A stretch of 64,000 nt of DNA from JAHRAW01 sp028066695. GTDB taxonomy: Bacteria > Pseudomonadota > Gammaproteobacteria > Arenicellales > Poriferihabitantaceae. Location: NCBI GenBank assembly GCA_963457535.1, contig OY734803.1:1054001-1118000 (forward strand), read 5' to 3'. The notes under the pieces were generated by a model. It was not told where the DNA came from. It did no database searches and saw nothing but the letters and a program-made list of their open reading frames with translations. The translations under genes and the position numbers were made by a program. Positions 19,953 to 28,504 of this stretch are shown piece after piece. Numbering within the stretch: position 1 is the stretch's first letter; each line of letters opens with the position of its first letter.

Positions 19953-19958
19953 ATTATA
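19953..19958 (-). promoter_or_regulatory. -10 box upstream of the tRNA-tufB operon
   Basis: The minus strand reads GCGTATAATCCGCCG: a perfect TATAAT followed by a GC-rich discriminator. It lies about 96 bases before the tRNA-Thr(TGT) 5' end, leaving room for a processed leader. No good -35 hexamer sits 16-18 bases upstream; a T-rich tract is there instead. By position it should drive thrU-tyrU-glyT-thrT-tufB. Confidence 0.5.
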
Positions 19959-20007
19959 CGCAAATCGCCGCGAAAAAACCGGGAATTAAGAAAAAAATTT
20001 CGCGGCC

Positions 20008-20673
20008 TCAGCCGCCGGCCAATTCGCCGCAATCCACCGAGGCCGCGGCCGTGCCCTCGTCCCCCCAAGTCCGCGCGACCAGCGCCTCGCGCTGCGCCGG
20101 GTCAATGGACGCCTCAATCCAGTCGTGCGGGCCCATTTTTGGGTATTCCTCGCCCTGTTTGGCGGAAATTCCGTGCAAATTGCGCAAATTCGTGCGAAAA
20201 CGCTCGGCCAGCGCCGGTTGAATGAAGAATCCGAGCGAAACGCGCACCTCGTTCGGGCGTTTGTCGTCAATGAAATGCGGGATGTTTCTCCGCGCCAGAC
20301 CGCGCGCCGCGGCCTCGGCTTCGGCCGCCGCGCGCGTCTCAAACGGGCCCAAATAAACGCGCAGCGCGCGCATTCGGCGGGTTGTGCCGCGCGTCGCGGT
20401 GTGCGGAAATTGCTGCTTGCGCATCCACTCGCGCGCCTCGCGCCACGCGCTTTCGCGCTTGAACGGGCCGATGCGATAGCACAGCGGCTCGCCGCGCGCC
20501 GCCGTCTCGGCGCGCGCATTGCCGGCGCGCTCCTGCAGCAGCAGCATTCCCTCGCGGTTGACTTCGGCCGCCGCGGGCGGCGCGGCGCTCTGTTCCACGC
20601 GCGCGCCGCGCCCGCCGGCCCACAGGTAAAAGCCGATGTTGGCGGCGATCAGCAATGCCAGCAGCCACTTCAT
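20008..20673 (-). CDS. SPOR-domain membrane protein
   Basis: This 221-residue protein starts MKWLLALLIAANIGFYLWAG, a single N-terminal membrane anchor, followed by a periplasmic region. The part from about 75 to 155 (CYRIGPFKRESAWREAREWM...RVYLGPFETRAAAEAEA...) has the repeated pattern of a SPOR domain, which binds denuded septal peptidoglycan. The frame is open upstream, but the ATG at 20673 overlaps the coaX stop (ATGA) and begins the hydrophobic anchor. It is the last gene of birA-coaX-SPOR, an arrangement also seen in other gammaproteobacteria. Its exact role is unknown; a cell-division or envelope function is inferred. Confidence 0.75.
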   Translation of the reverse strand: MKWLLALLIAANIGFYLWAGGRGARVEQSAAPPAAAEVNREGMLLLQERAGNARAETAARGEPLCYRIGPFKRESAWREAREWMRKQQFPHTATRGTTRRMRALRVYLGPFETRAAAEAEAAARGLARRNIPHFIDDKRPNEVRVSLGFFIQPALAERFRTNLRNLHGISAKQGEEYPKMGPHDWIEASIDPAQREALVARTWGDEGTAAASVDCGELAGG

Positions 20674-21461
20674 CAGGCCGCCTCGGCGATCACCGCCAAT
20701 CCGCGCAACACCAAATCCGGCGCGGACGCGACCTCGCAGCCGAGCAGCGGCGCCAATTGCGCGGCGTCGCCGCCGGTGGCGACCACCAGGCAGCCGCGGC
20801 GGCGCGCGCTCGGCAGCGAAGCGCGCTGCCGCGCCAGCGCCAATTCCACGCCGCCGGCAAGCGCGAGCGCCGCGCCGGCCGCGACCGCGGCATCGGTGTC
20901 GGTGGCGAGCACATCGGGCAATTCCGCGGGGGAATTTTCGGAGTCGGAAGTGCCGCCGGCATTGATGCCTTCGGCGCGCCGGGTAAGCGCGGCGCGCATC
21001 GCCCGCAGGCCCGGCAAAATCACGCCGCCGCGAAACACGCCGCAATCCAGCAAATCCACCGTGACCGCGGTGCCGGCGTCAACCACTATCAGCGCGCGGC
21101 GCGGGTGCTGCGCGCCGGCCGCGATCAGCGCGGCCCAGCGGTCGCCGCCGAGCGCGCCCGGCTCGGCATAGCCGTTGACCACGCCGGCCTGGCGCGCGCG
21201 CGCGCGAATGAAAACCGGGTCCAGCGACCACGCCTCGCGCACTTGCCGGGCGAGCGCCTCGCGCGCCGGCGGCGCGGCCACGCACGACACCCACACCGAA
21301 TCCGGCGCGAGTTGCGCCCACTGCGCGGCGAGCGCTGGCAATTCGTCCGCGCCGGCGAAATCCAGCGCGCCGCTTTGCTCAAAACCGCCGTTCGCGCCGC
21401 GCGCGCTCGCCCATTTCAAGCGGCGGTTGCCGACATCCACCAGCAATTTCACCGCCCGCAC
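20673..21461 (-). CDS. coaX: type III pantothenate kinase
   Basis: CoaX phosphorylates pantothenate, the first step of coenzyme A synthesis; type III enzymes are not feedback-inhibited by CoA. The 262-residue protein has the phosphate-binding motif DVGNRRLKWA (9-18), VVDAGTAVTVDLLD (about 124-137) with the catalytic aspartate, PGLRAM and a C-terminal ATGGDAAQLAPLL. The start overlaps the end of birA by 13 bases, and the stop overlaps the next start by four, so the three genes form one unit. The bvg accessory factor family is the same fold; the birA neighbour supports the CoA assignment. Confidence 0.92.
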   Translation of the reverse strand: MRAVKLLVDVGNRRLKWASARGANGGFEQSGALDFAGADELPALAAQWAQLAPDSVWVSCVAAPPAREALARQVREAWSLDPVFIRARARQAGVVNGYAEPGALGGDRWAALIAAGAQHPRRALIVVDAGTAVTVDLLDCGVFRGGVILPGLRAMRAALTRRAEGINAGGTSDSENSPAELPDVLATDTDAAVAAGAALALAGGVELALARQRASLPSARRRGCLVVATGGDAAQLAPLLGCEVASAPDLVLRGLAVIAEAA

Positions 21462-22219
21462 CCGCGCAAACTGACTTCGCCGGCGATCACCCGCCGGACA
21501 TGCCCCGGCTGTCCCTGCGCGTCAAACTGCTCCACCAGCAGCGCGCCGTCGGCGTCTATGCCGCGCGCCACGCCCTGAAAAGTCTCGCGCGGCGATTCCA
21601 CCGATACCGCGCGGTCGCGGTGCACATTGAGGCGCTGCCATGCGCCGGCAAACTGCGCGAAACCGCCGCTGCAAAAGCGGCGCAAAAAACTGCAATGGGA
21701 AATGATCAGCCCGGCGGCGAGCGCGTCGCGGTCGATTTCGTAGCCGAGCGCCTGCAAATTTGTAGATTCCCGCGCCATCGGCGGCATCATAACATTGACC
21801 CCGAGGCCGATGACGCAGTCGCCTCCGCGCAACTCCACCAGCACGCCGCCGAGTTTTTTGCCGCCGGCCATCAAATCATTCGGCCACTTCAAACCCACTC
21901 CGCCGACGCCGGCGCGGCGCAGCGCATCAACCGCCGCCAGCCCCGACAGCAGCGACAATCCGTCGGCCGCGGCACCGCCGAGCGACCAGCCGAGCGACAG
22001 CAGCACCGCCCCGGACGGCGCGGCATGCCACGCCCGGCCGCGCCGCCCGCGCCCGGCGCTCTGCGCCTCGGCGAGGCAGGCGCGCGCGTGCACATCGGCC
22101 TGCGCCAGCAGCCAGTCATTGGTGGAGGCGGTCTCGGCAAACCAGTGCAGGCGGCCGGCCGCCTCGGCGCCGGCGCGGCGCAGCAGCGCGTCAATTCGCT
22201 TCGGGTCGTGCTCGGGCAT
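21449..22219 (-). CDS. birA: biotin--[acetyl-CoA-carboxylase] ligase
   Basis: This enzyme activates biotin to biotinyl-AMP and attaches it to the carboxyl carrier protein. The 256-residue protein shows the catalytic core: SAGRGRRGRAWHA (adenylate-binding loop, about 53-65), KWPNDLMAGGKKLGGVLVE (about 111-129) and the small C-terminal domain. There is no N-terminal helix-turn-helix, so this is a monofunctional (group I) ligase that cannot act as the bio-operon repressor, unlike E. coli BirA (321 residues). The start at 22219 gives MPEHDPKRIDALLRRAG. It is divergent from the SprT-like gene with 96 bases between. Confidence 0.93.
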   Translation of the reverse strand: MPEHDPKRIDALLRRAGAEAAGRLHWFAETASTNDWLLAQADVHARACLAEAQSAGRGRRGRAWHAAPSGAVLLSLGWSLGGAAADGLSLLSGLAAVDALRRAGVGGVGLKWPNDLMAGGKKLGGVLVELRGGDCVIGLGVNVMMPPMARESTNLQALGYEIDRDALAAGLIISHCSFLRRFCSGGFAQFAGAWQRLNVHRDRAVSVESPRETFQGVARGIDADGALLVEQFDAQGQPGHVRRVIAGEVSLRGCGR

Positions 22220-22315
22220 GTTTTTTGGCGGCGGCGGGTCTTGACGGCGGCGGCGAAAATAGGGCAATCTTAACGGCCGGCCGCGGCGGACATGCGCGGC
22301 GAGGGAAAACGGCCA

Positions 22316-22969
22316 ATGCAAGAACTTGACAAATTAAAGGCGCGGGTGTCGCCGGGCGACACGGTGCGCTTCGCCTACCGAAGGCGGCGGTTGCGCGGCG
22401 TGGTGCGCACGCTGGGACCGCGCTATGCCGGCGTGGACGCCGACGACGGCGAATACCGCGTGCCGTATGAACTGATCCGCCCGTCGCGCGCCGCGCGCGA
22501 CCATTCCGAGGCCGAGCAAAACGCGCTCAAGCAATGCCGCCAATTGCTGCGCCGGCACGGCCTGCGCGAATGGTCGGCATGCCTGGACGACTCGGGCAGC
22601 CGCGCCGGCGCATGCGATTACCGCGACAAAACCATCTCGCTGTCGCGGCTGTTCCTGCGTGCCGCGCCGCCCGGGGAAGTGCGCGACACGATTTTGCACG
22701 AGATCGCGCACGCGCTCGCCGGCGCCAGCCACCATCACGACGCGCGCTGGCGCCGCATCGCGCGCGGCATCGGCTGCAGCGCGCGCCTCTGCCACGACAT
22801 TGAGTTCGGCCCGCCGCGCTGGATCATGCGCTGCCCGGGCGGCTGCTTCGCGCTGGCGCGCAACCGCCGCGCGCGCGGCCTGGCGTGCATGCAGTGCGGG
22901 CGCGCGCCGCGGTTTTTGCGGTGGAACAAAACCCTCGCCGCGCGTTTCGGAATGCCGACATTTGAGTGA
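22316..22969 (+). CDS. SprT-like zinc metalloprotease domain protein
   Basis: This 217-residue protein has a SprT-like domain: HEIAH (128-132) plus a following HHDARW provide the zinc ligands and catalytic glutamate. The C-terminus has a zinc-ribbon-like CPGGC...CMQCG, also typical of SprT/Spartan relatives. Spartan proteases cleave DNA-protein crosslinks; bacterial SprT roles are little known, so function is inferred only at family level. An extra N-terminal basic domain (RVSPGDTVRFAYRRRRLRG) precedes the protease part. The ATG at 22316 has GAGGG ten bases upstream; an ATG at 22292 is less likely. It overlaps no neighbour and is followed four bases later by ispG. Confidence 0.8.
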   Translation: MQELDKLKARVSPGDTVRFAYRRRRLRGVVRTLGPRYAGVDADDGEYRVPYELIRPSRAARDHSEAEQNALKQCRQLLRRHGLREWSACLDDSGSRAGACDYRDKTISLSRLFLRAAPPGEVRDTILHEIAHALAGASHHHDARWRRIARGIGCSARLCHDIEFGPPRWIMRCPGGCFALARNRRARGLACMQCGRAPRFLRWNKTLAARFGMPTFE

Positions 22970-22973
22970 GCGC

Positions 22974-24119
22974 ATGAACGCGCCGCGCAAGCCCACGCGT
23001 GAAATCCAAATCGGCGGCGTCGCCATCGGCGGCGGCCGCCCGCTCGCGGTGCAGAGCATGTGCGCGACCGCGACCACCGACATCGGCGCGACGCTGGCGC
23101 AACTTCGCCAACTGCAGCGCGCCGGCGCCGACATCATTCGCCTCGCGGTGGACAACAAAAAAGACGCGCTGGCGCTCGCCGAATTGCGCGCGCAATGCGA
23201 CGCGGCGCTGAGCGCCGACCTGCAGGAGAACTACCGCCTGGCAAAAATGCTCGCGCCGCATGTGGACAAAATCCGCTACAACCCCGGCCACCTCTACCAC
23301 CACGAAAAAAGCAAACCGTGGCGCGACAAAGTCGCCGAACTCGCCGACATCGCCGCGCGCCACGACTGCGCGCTGCGCGTCGGCGTGAACGCCGGCTCGG
23401 TGGATCCGGCGAAACTCGCCGCGCGCGAAACGAATGATGACTCGGTCGCGCCGATGGTGGAAAGCGCGGTTGAGCACAGCGACCATCTGGAAAGCATCGG
23501 CTTCACGCGTTTTTGCGTGTCGCTGAAAGATTCCGACCCGCGCAAAGTCATAGACGCCTGCCGCCGCTTCGCCGAGGCGCGCCCGCATGTGCCGCAGCAC
23601 CTCGGCGTCACCGAGGCCGGCATGCCGCCCGAAGGCGTTGAAAAAACCCGCATCGCTTTTGAGCAGTTGCTGTCGCGCGGCATCGGCGACACCGTGCGCG
23701 TCTCGCTGACCGTGCCGAACGAGGAAAAACACATGGAAATTTCCGCGGCGCGCGACATCATCAAAGACATCGCGGCCGGGCGCGTGCGCAGCGTGGTGCG
23801 CTTCAATGAAAACTCGCTGAATCTGATCAGTTGCCCGAGTTGCTCGCGCGTGGAAAACCGCGCATTCGTGGAATTGGCGCAGCAGGTGCGCGAGCGCACG
23901 CGCCACGCCGAACAACACGCGCTGACCATCGCGGTCATGGGCTGCCGCGTCAACGGTCCCGGCGAAACCGACGACGCCGACCTCGGACTGTGGTGCGGGC
24001 CGAACTATGTAAACCTGAAAAAGCGCGGCGAAAAAATCGGCGCGTTTAAATACGACCAAATCCTGGACGCGCTGGACGCGGAATTGCGCGCGATGATCGC
24101 CGCCGGCGAAACCGGATGA
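22974..24119 (+). CDS. ispG: 4-hydroxy-3-methylbut-2-en-1-yl diphosphate synthase
   Basis: IspG is the [4Fe-4S] enzyme that converts MEcPP to HMBPP in the MEP isoprenoid pathway. The 381-residue protein has the TIM-barrel half (VQSMCATATTDIGAT, near 25) and the cluster-binding C-terminal half with SCPSCSR (about 273-279) and GCRVNGPGE (about 315), which supply three cysteines and the glutamate ligand. The start at 22974 (MNAPRKPTREIQIGGVAIG) follows the SprT-like gene by four bases. The end overlaps the next gene by four bases, so the set is probably one operon. Confidence 0.97.
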   Translation: MNAPRKPTREIQIGGVAIGGGRPLAVQSMCATATTDIGATLAQLRQLQRAGADIIRLAVDNKKDALALAELRAQCDAALSADLQENYRLAKMLAPHVDKIRYNPGHLYHHEKSKPWRDKVAELADIAARHDCALRVGVNAGSVDPAKLAARETNDDSVAPMVESAVEHSDHLESIGFTRFCVSLKDSDPRKVIDACRRFAEARPHVPQHLGVTEAGMPPEGVEKTRIAFEQLLSRGIGDTVRVSLTVPNEEKHMEISAARDIIKDIAAGRVRSVVRFNENSLNLISCPSCSRVENRAFVELAQQVRERTRHAEQHALTIAVMGCRVNGPGETDDADLGLWCGPNYVNLKKRGEKIGAFKYDQILDALDAELRAMIAAGETG

Positions 24120-24823
24120 CAAAAATCCGCGGCATTCTCTTTGACAAAGACGGCACGCTGCTGGATTTCAACCGCACCTGGCTGCCGCCCTACCGGCGCG
24201 CGGCCGAGTATTTGCAGGAGCGCTTCGGCGTTTCCGCCGGCGAATTGCTGGCGCGCGGCGGGTTTGTCGCTGAGGGCGAAACTTGGCTTCCGGATTCGCC
24301 GCTCGCCTCCGGCAGCAACCGCGAAATTTTTGCACTGTGGAGCGAAACGGTCGGCGCGCCGCTGGACGGCGCCGAGCGGCGCGAACTGGAAAACTGCTTC
24401 GCGCGGCATGAATACGCGCCGGTAATTGAGAATTTGGACGCGGTGCTGGCCTCGCTGCGGCGGCGCGGATTCGCGCTCGGACTGGCGACCATGGACGACG
24501 AGGCCGGCGCGCGCGCCATGCTGGGCGCGCTCGGCGCGGCCGCGCATTTTGATTTCGTGTGCGGCGCCGACAGCGGCCACGGCGTAAAACCCGAGGCCGG
24601 AATGGCGCTGGCGTTTTGCGGCGCGTGCGGCCTGCAGGGCGCGCAAATCGCGGTGGTCGGCGACAGCCCGAAAGACTTGCGCATGGGCGAGAACGCCGGC
24701 GCGGCCTTGCGCGTCGGCGTGCTCAGCGGCGCGCACGACGCGGACGCGCTGAATTCGGCCGGCGCCGACTTGGTGCTGAAGGATGTCGGTGAACTGGAAG
24801 CGGCATTGGATGCGCGCGCGTAA
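24116..24823 (+). CDS. HAD-family phosphatase (phosphoglycolate phosphatase-like)
   Basis: This 235-residue haloacid dehalogenase-type hydrolase has motif I DKDGTLLD (10-17) with both catalytic aspartates, a helical cap domain, motif III lysine in HGVKPEAGM (about 154-162), and motif IV VVGDSPKDLRMG (about 181-192). The closest named relatives by pattern are Gph-type phosphatases, which clear 2-phosphoglycolate, but HAD substrates cannot be read from sequence. It overlaps ispG by four bases (ATGA). No other clue to the substrate was found. Confidence 0.8.
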   Translation: MTKIRGILFDKDGTLLDFNRTWLPPYRRAAEYLQERFGVSAGELLARGGFVAEGETWLPDSPLASGSNREIFALWSETVGAPLDGAERRELENCFARHEYAPVIENLDAVLASLRRRGFALGLATMDDEAGARAMLGALGAAAHFDFVCGADSGHGVKPEAGMALAFCGACGLQGAQIAVVGDSPKDLRMGENAGAALRVGVLSGAHDADALNSAGADLVLKDVGELEAALDARA

Positions 24824-24858
24824 TACATGAACAGGAAGCGGGTAAAATCACCGCGCAA

Positions 24859-25332
24859 ATGAACGATCCGGCAAAAGCCGCGGACAAAACCGCGAAATAC
24901 CCGAAACCGAGCGACGCCGAACTGCGCGAGCGCCTCTCGCCGCTCGCCTACCGCGTCACCCGCTGCGACGCCACCGAGCCGCCGTTTGACAACGCCTACC
25001 ACGACGAAAAACGCGACGGACTGTATGTGGACGCGGTCAGCGGCGCGCCGCTGTTTTCCTCGCGCGACAAATTTGACTCGGGCACCGGCTGGCCGAGTTT
25101 CACCCGCCCGCTGGAGCCGGAAAACCTCGCGGAAAAAACCGACTTCAAACTTTTCCTGCCGCGCACCGAAGTGCGCAGCGTGCATGGAGACGCCCACCTC
25201 GGCCATGTGTTTGACGACGGACCGCCGCCGACCGGGCGCCGCTACTGCATGAACTCGGCCGCGCTGCGCTTCGTGCCCAGGGAAGAATTGGCGCGCGAGG
25301 GCTACGCCGAATACGCCGGACTTTTTAAATGA
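24859..25332 (+). CDS. msrB: peptide-methionine (R)-S-oxide reductase
   Basis: MsrB reduces methionine-R-sulfoxide in proteins, using thioredoxin. The 157-residue protein contains GTGWPSFTRP, a conserved HLGHVFDDGP, and the catalytic cysteine in RYCMNSAALRF. The paired CxxC motifs that bind structural zinc in many MsrB proteins are absent (the first region reads LYVDAVSGAPLF), so this is the zinc-free subtype. The TAAAAT at 24843-24848 ends ten bases before the ATG with no clear ribosome-binding site, so a leaderless message is possible. It overlaps the DUF1223 gene by four bases, pairing two redox-related proteins. Confidence 0.94.
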   Translation: MNDPAKAADKTAKYPKPSDAELRERLSPLAYRVTRCDATEPPFDNAYHDEKRDGLYVDAVSGAPLFSSRDKFDSGTGWPSFTRPLEPENLAEKTDFKLFLPRTEVRSVHGDAHLGHVFDDGPPPTGRRYCMNSAALRFVPREELAREGYAEYAGLFK

Positions 25333-26129
25333 GCGCGCTTTTGAAACGGCCGACGGCGATGTTGCTTGCGCTCGCGCTTTTGTGCGGCGCGCGCGCTTTC
25401 GCCGACGAGCCGCTCCTGTTCGCCAGCGCCGGCGCGAAAACGCCGCTGGTGGAACTCTACACTTCCGAGGGCTGCAGCAGCTGCCCGCCGGCCGACAACT
25501 GGCTGCGCGCGCTCGGCGAATCGCTTCATTACGGAGACGGCGACGGGAATGAATTGCGCGCGGTGCCGCTCGCGTTTCATGTGGACTACTGGAACTACCT
25601 CGGCTGGACCGACCCGTTCGCGAAAAAAGCGTTCACCAAACGCCAGCGAAATGTCGCCGCGACCAACCGCACCGGCGTTTACACCCCGGCGACAATCGTG
25701 GACGGGCGCGAATCGTGGCATGGCGGCAAAGCGCTGCGCGCGATCAAAGCGGCCAACGCGCAAACCGCGGAGGCGCGCATTGAAGTGCGCGTGTCGCGCG
25801 GCGAAGACGCCGAAATCACCGTCGAAATCACCCTGAACAACCGCTCGGCGCGCGCGCTGCATGCGCATCTGGCGGTGTATGAAAACGGCATCACGCGCCG
25901 CATCGGCGCCGGCGAAAACAACGGGCGGACGCTGCGGCACGATTTCGTGGTGCGCCATTGGAGCGCGCCGATGCGCATGCGCCGCGGCGAAAACCGAAAG
26001 ACCGTCACACTTGCATTGCCGCCCGACTGGCAGTGGCGCAACCTCGGGCTGGCCGTGATCGCGCTCGGGCGGCGCGGCGAAACTGTACAGGCCGCGGCCG
26101 CGCCGCTCGCCCCGCTGTTTTCCGGGTAA
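25329..26129 (+). CDS. DUF1223 secreted thioredoxin-like protein
   Basis: This 266-residue protein starts with a signal peptide (MSALLKRPTAMLLALALLCG, cleavage near ALA/FADE at 25). The mature N-terminus LVELYTSEGCSSCPPADNW is the DUF1223 hallmark: a thioredoxin-like fold with a CSSC pair. Downstream features HVDYWNYLGWTDPF and GVYTPATIVDGRE also match the family. The C-terminal half is a beta-rich region of unknown role. It is coupled to msrB by a four-base overlap, so a periplasmic redox role is inferred; no substrate is established for the family. Confidence 0.85.
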   Translation: MSALLKRPTAMLLALALLCGARAFADEPLLFASAGAKTPLVELYTSEGCSSCPPADNWLRALGESLHYGDGDGNELRAVPLAFHVDYWNYLGWTDPFAKKAFTKRQRNVAATNRTGVYTPATIVDGRESWHGGKALRAIKAANAQTAEARIEVRVSRGEDAEITVEITLNNRSARALHAHLAVYENGITRRIGAGENNGRTLRHDFVVRHWSAPMRMRRGENRKTVTLALPPDWQWRNLGLAVIALGRRGETVQAAAAPLAPLFSG

Positions 26130-26153
26130 TTTTTCGGCGCGCTTGCCGGCGCA

Positions 26154-26181
26154 CTTGAATTCTCCGGCGCAATCCCCACTT
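26154..26181 (+). promoter_or_regulatory. sigma-32 heat-shock promoter
   Basis: CTTGAA (26154-26159), a 14-base spacer and CCCCACTT (26174-26181) fit the RpoH consensus CTTGAAA-N13/14-CCCCATNT well. It lies 38 bases before the Hsp20 start, which is the gene expected to be heat-induced. Confidence 0.75.
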
Positions 26182-26218
26182 GCAGGACACCAACCTACTC
26201 TTACCGGAGGTGTCCCAA

Positions 26219-26632
26219 ATGTACGGTCTTACCAAAATCCCGCAACCCCGCTTCAACCTGCTCGGCGACGTGGACAGCGTGTTCGCCGGCTTCTTCCCGC
26301 CGCACGCCGCCGGCGCGCCCGCGCTGGACATCGTGGAAACCGGCGACGGCTACGAAGTCGCCGTGGATCTGCCCGGCGTGCGCAAGGAAGACCTGGCGGT
26401 CAGCGTCAAAGACAACGTGCTGACCATTGAGGCCGAGACGCGCGACGAGCGCAACGACGCTTCGGTGATCACCAGCGAGCGCCGCACCGGCAAACACCGC
26501 CGCGCGCTGCGCCTCGGCAAGGCGGTGGACGAGAGCAAAATCCGCGCCGCCTACCGCGACGGCGTGCTCAAACTGACCCTGCCGCGCGCCGCCGAAGTCG
26601 CCGGGCGGACGGTGGAAGTGGAAGCGCACTGA
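26219..26632 (+). CDS. small heat-shock protein (Hsp20/alpha-crystallin)
   Basis: This 137-residue ATP-independent holdase binds unfolding proteins. It has an alpha-crystallin domain (about 38-125) with YEVAVDLPGVRKEDLAV and the strand motif RDGVLKLTLP. The N-terminal arm MYGLTKIPQPRFNLLGDVD is typical. The start at 26219 has a strong ribosome-binding site, CGGAGGTG, seven bases upstream; an earlier in-frame ATG at 26180 falls inside the promoter and is rejected. A sigma-32 promoter precedes it and an intrinsic terminator follows, so it is a monocistronic heat-shock gene. Confidence 0.94.
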   Translation: MYGLTKIPQPRFNLLGDVDSVFAGFFPPHAAGAPALDIVETGDGYEVAVDLPGVRKEDLAVSVKDNVLTIEAETRDERNDASVITSERRTGKHRRALRLGKAVDESKIRAAYRDGVLKLTLPRAAEVAGRTVEVEAH

Positions 26633-26658
26633 CGCCGAAGGCGGGTTTCAAAAATGCG

Positions 26659-26685
26659 AAAGGCCGCTTCGGCGGCCTTTTGTTT
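26659..26685 (+). terminator. intrinsic terminator after hsp20
   Basis: AAGGCCGC (26660-26667), a TTCG tetraloop and GCGGCCTT (26672-26679) form an eight-pair stem, followed by TTTTGTTT. It ends the heat-shock transcript 27 bases after the stop and lies before moaC. Confidence 0.88.
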
Positions 26686-26722
26686 GCGCGCAACGCGCGC
26701 GGCGCGCGCTTACAATAGCCGC

Positions 26723-27229
26723 ATGAGCGCGAAGCACCCGTCCCACCTGAACGCGCGCGGCGAGGCGCGCATGGTTGATGTCGGCGAAAAGCCGGCGAGC
26801 GCGCGCGTCGCCGTCGCCGAAGGCTGGATTCGCATGCGCGCCGAGACGCTCGCCGCGGTGCGCGGCGGCGCGAACAAAAAGGGCGACGCTTTTGCGGTGG
26901 CGCGCGTCGCCGGAATCATGGCGGCAAAACGCACCGCCGAATTGGTGCCGCTGTGCCACCCGCTGATGCTGACGCGTGTGGAGGTGGAATTGCGCGAGGA
27001 CGGCGAGGCGGTGCATTGCGTCGCCACCGCGGCCACGCGCGAACGCACCGGCGTGGAAATGGAGGCGCTGTGCGCGGTGCAGACCGCGCTGCTGACGCTC
27101 TATGACATGTGCAAATCGCTGGAGCGCGCGATGGTGATCGACAACGTCCGCCTGGTGCACAAATCGGGCGGGCGCTCGGGGGAGTGGAATCGCGGGGAGG
27201 AAAAGCATGGCGCGCCGCGGGCAAAATAA
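26723..27229 (+). CDS. moaC: cyclic pyranopterin monophosphate synthase MoaC
   Basis: MoaC makes cyclic pyranopterin monophosphate in molybdenum cofactor synthesis. The 168-residue protein contains MVDVGEKPASARVA, PLCHPLMLTRVEVEL, GVEMEALCAVQTALLTLYDM and CKSLERAMVI...VHKSGG, the conserved active-site lysines included. The ATG at 26723 begins six bases after a TACAAT hexamer (26711-26716) and there is no ribosome-binding site, so the message may be leaderless. moeA follows after six bases. moaA is not in this window. Confidence 0.96.
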   Translation: MSAKHPSHLNARGEARMVDVGEKPASARVAVAEGWIRMRAETLAAVRGGANKKGDAFAVARVAGIMAAKRTAELVPLCHPLMLTRVEVELREDGEAVHCVATAATRERTGVEMEALCAVQTALLTLYDMCKSLERAMVIDNVRLVHKSGGRSGEWNRGEEKHGAPRAK

Positions 27230-27235
27230 AAACCG

Positions 27236-28504
27236 GTGAACAAACCCGCCCCCCCGCCGGAAGTTTGCGACGCCGACCCGGCCGCGGTCAGCGCCGAGCG
27301 CGCGCGGGAATTGATTCGCCAAGCGGTAACGCCGGTCGCGCAAATTGAAAAAGTCGCGCTGCGCGAGGCGCGCGGGCGGGTGCTCGCCGCCGATGTGACC
27401 GCCGGCGCGCCGGTGCCCAACCACACCAACTCGGCGATGGACGGCTACGCGCTTCGCGGATGCGACCTGCCGAAAAGCGGCGAAAAAACCTTCGCGGTAA
27501 TCGGCGCGGCGATGGCCGGAAAACCGTTCACCGGCGAAGTCGGCGCCGGGCAATGCGTGCGCATCATGACCGGCGCGGTGCTGCCAAACGGCGCCGACAG
27601 CGTGGTCGCGCAGGAGCGCGCAGTGAAAGAAAAAGACGGCGCGCGCATTGGCACCGGCGAAACCCCCGGCGCCAACGTCCGCCGCGCAGGCGAAGACTTG
27701 GAAGAAGGCGCGACCGCCATTCGCGCCGGCCGCCGGCTGGCGCCGTCGCACATCGGGCTGGCGGCCTCGCTCGGGCTGTGCGAGTTGCCGGTGTTTCGCC
27801 GGCCGCGCGTCGCGTTTTTTTCCAACGGAGACGAATTGCGCGCGCTCGGCGGCGCGCTGCAAATTGGCGAGGTTTACGACTCCAACCGCCACACCCTGCA
27901 CGGCATGCTGTCGCAGGAGGGCGCGGAAATCACCGACCTTGGAATCGTCGGCGACGACGCCGAAGCGCTCGCCGCCGCGCTCGCGCAAGCCGGCGCATGC
28001 GCCGACATGGTCATCACTTCGGCCGGCGCCTCGGTCGGCGAGGCCGACTATGTGCGGGAAATTTTGACGCGCCTCGGAAAAATTGATTTTTGGAAAGTCG
28101 CGGTCAAGCCCGGGCGGCCACTGATCTTCGGAAGTTTGCGCGGCGAAAACGGCGGCAGTTTGTTCTTCGGCCTGCCCGGCAACCCGGTGTCGGTCATGGT
28201 CACCTTTGAAATTTTCGTCAAGCCGGCGCTGCGGCAACTCGCCGGGGAAACCGCGGCCGAGCCGCCGAAGTTGCTGGCGAAAACCGAGTCGGCATTGCGC
28301 AAGCGCCGCGGCCGCGCCGAATACCAGCGCGGCGTTTTGTCGGCCGGCGCCGGCGGCGTCACGGTGCGCTCCACCGGCGAGCAGGGCTCGGGCATTTTGC
28401 GCTCCATGGCGGAAGCCAACTGCTTCATCATCCTGCCGGACGATTCGGCCGGCGCGGCCGCCGGCGAACTGGTGGAAGTGCTGCCGTTTTCGCGGCTGTG
28501 GTAG
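27236..28504 (+). CDS. moeA: molybdopterin molybdenumtransferase MoeA
   Basis: MoeA inserts molybdate into adenylylated molybdopterin. The 422-residue protein has the MoeA N-terminal signature SAMDGYALR (about 65-73), GAVLPNGADSVV, the MoCF-binding core with SNGDEL and TSAGASVGEADYV (about 260), and GLPGNPVSVMV (about 312). It starts at a GTG six bases after moaC, making a moaC-moeA pair. The next gene starts inside its last codons. Family length and all main motifs are intact. Confidence 0.96.
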   Translation: MNKPAPPPEVCDADPAAVSAERARELIRQAVTPVAQIEKVALREARGRVLAADVTAGAPVPNHTNSAMDGYALRGCDLPKSGEKTFAVIGAAMAGKPFTGEVGAGQCVRIMTGAVLPNGADSVVAQERAVKEKDGARIGTGETPGANVRRAGEDLEEGATAIRAGRRLAPSHIGLAASLGLCELPVFRRPRVAFFSNGDELRALGGALQIGEVYDSNRHTLHGMLSQEGAEITDLGIVGDDAEALAAALAQAGACADMVITSAGASVGEADYVREILTRLGKIDFWKVAVKPGRPLIFGSLRGENGGSLFFGLPGNPVSVMVTFEIFVKPALRQLAGETAAEPPKLLAKTESALRKRRGRAEYQRGVLSAGAGGVTVRSTGEQGSGILRSMAEANCFIILPDDSAGAAAGELVEVLPFSRLW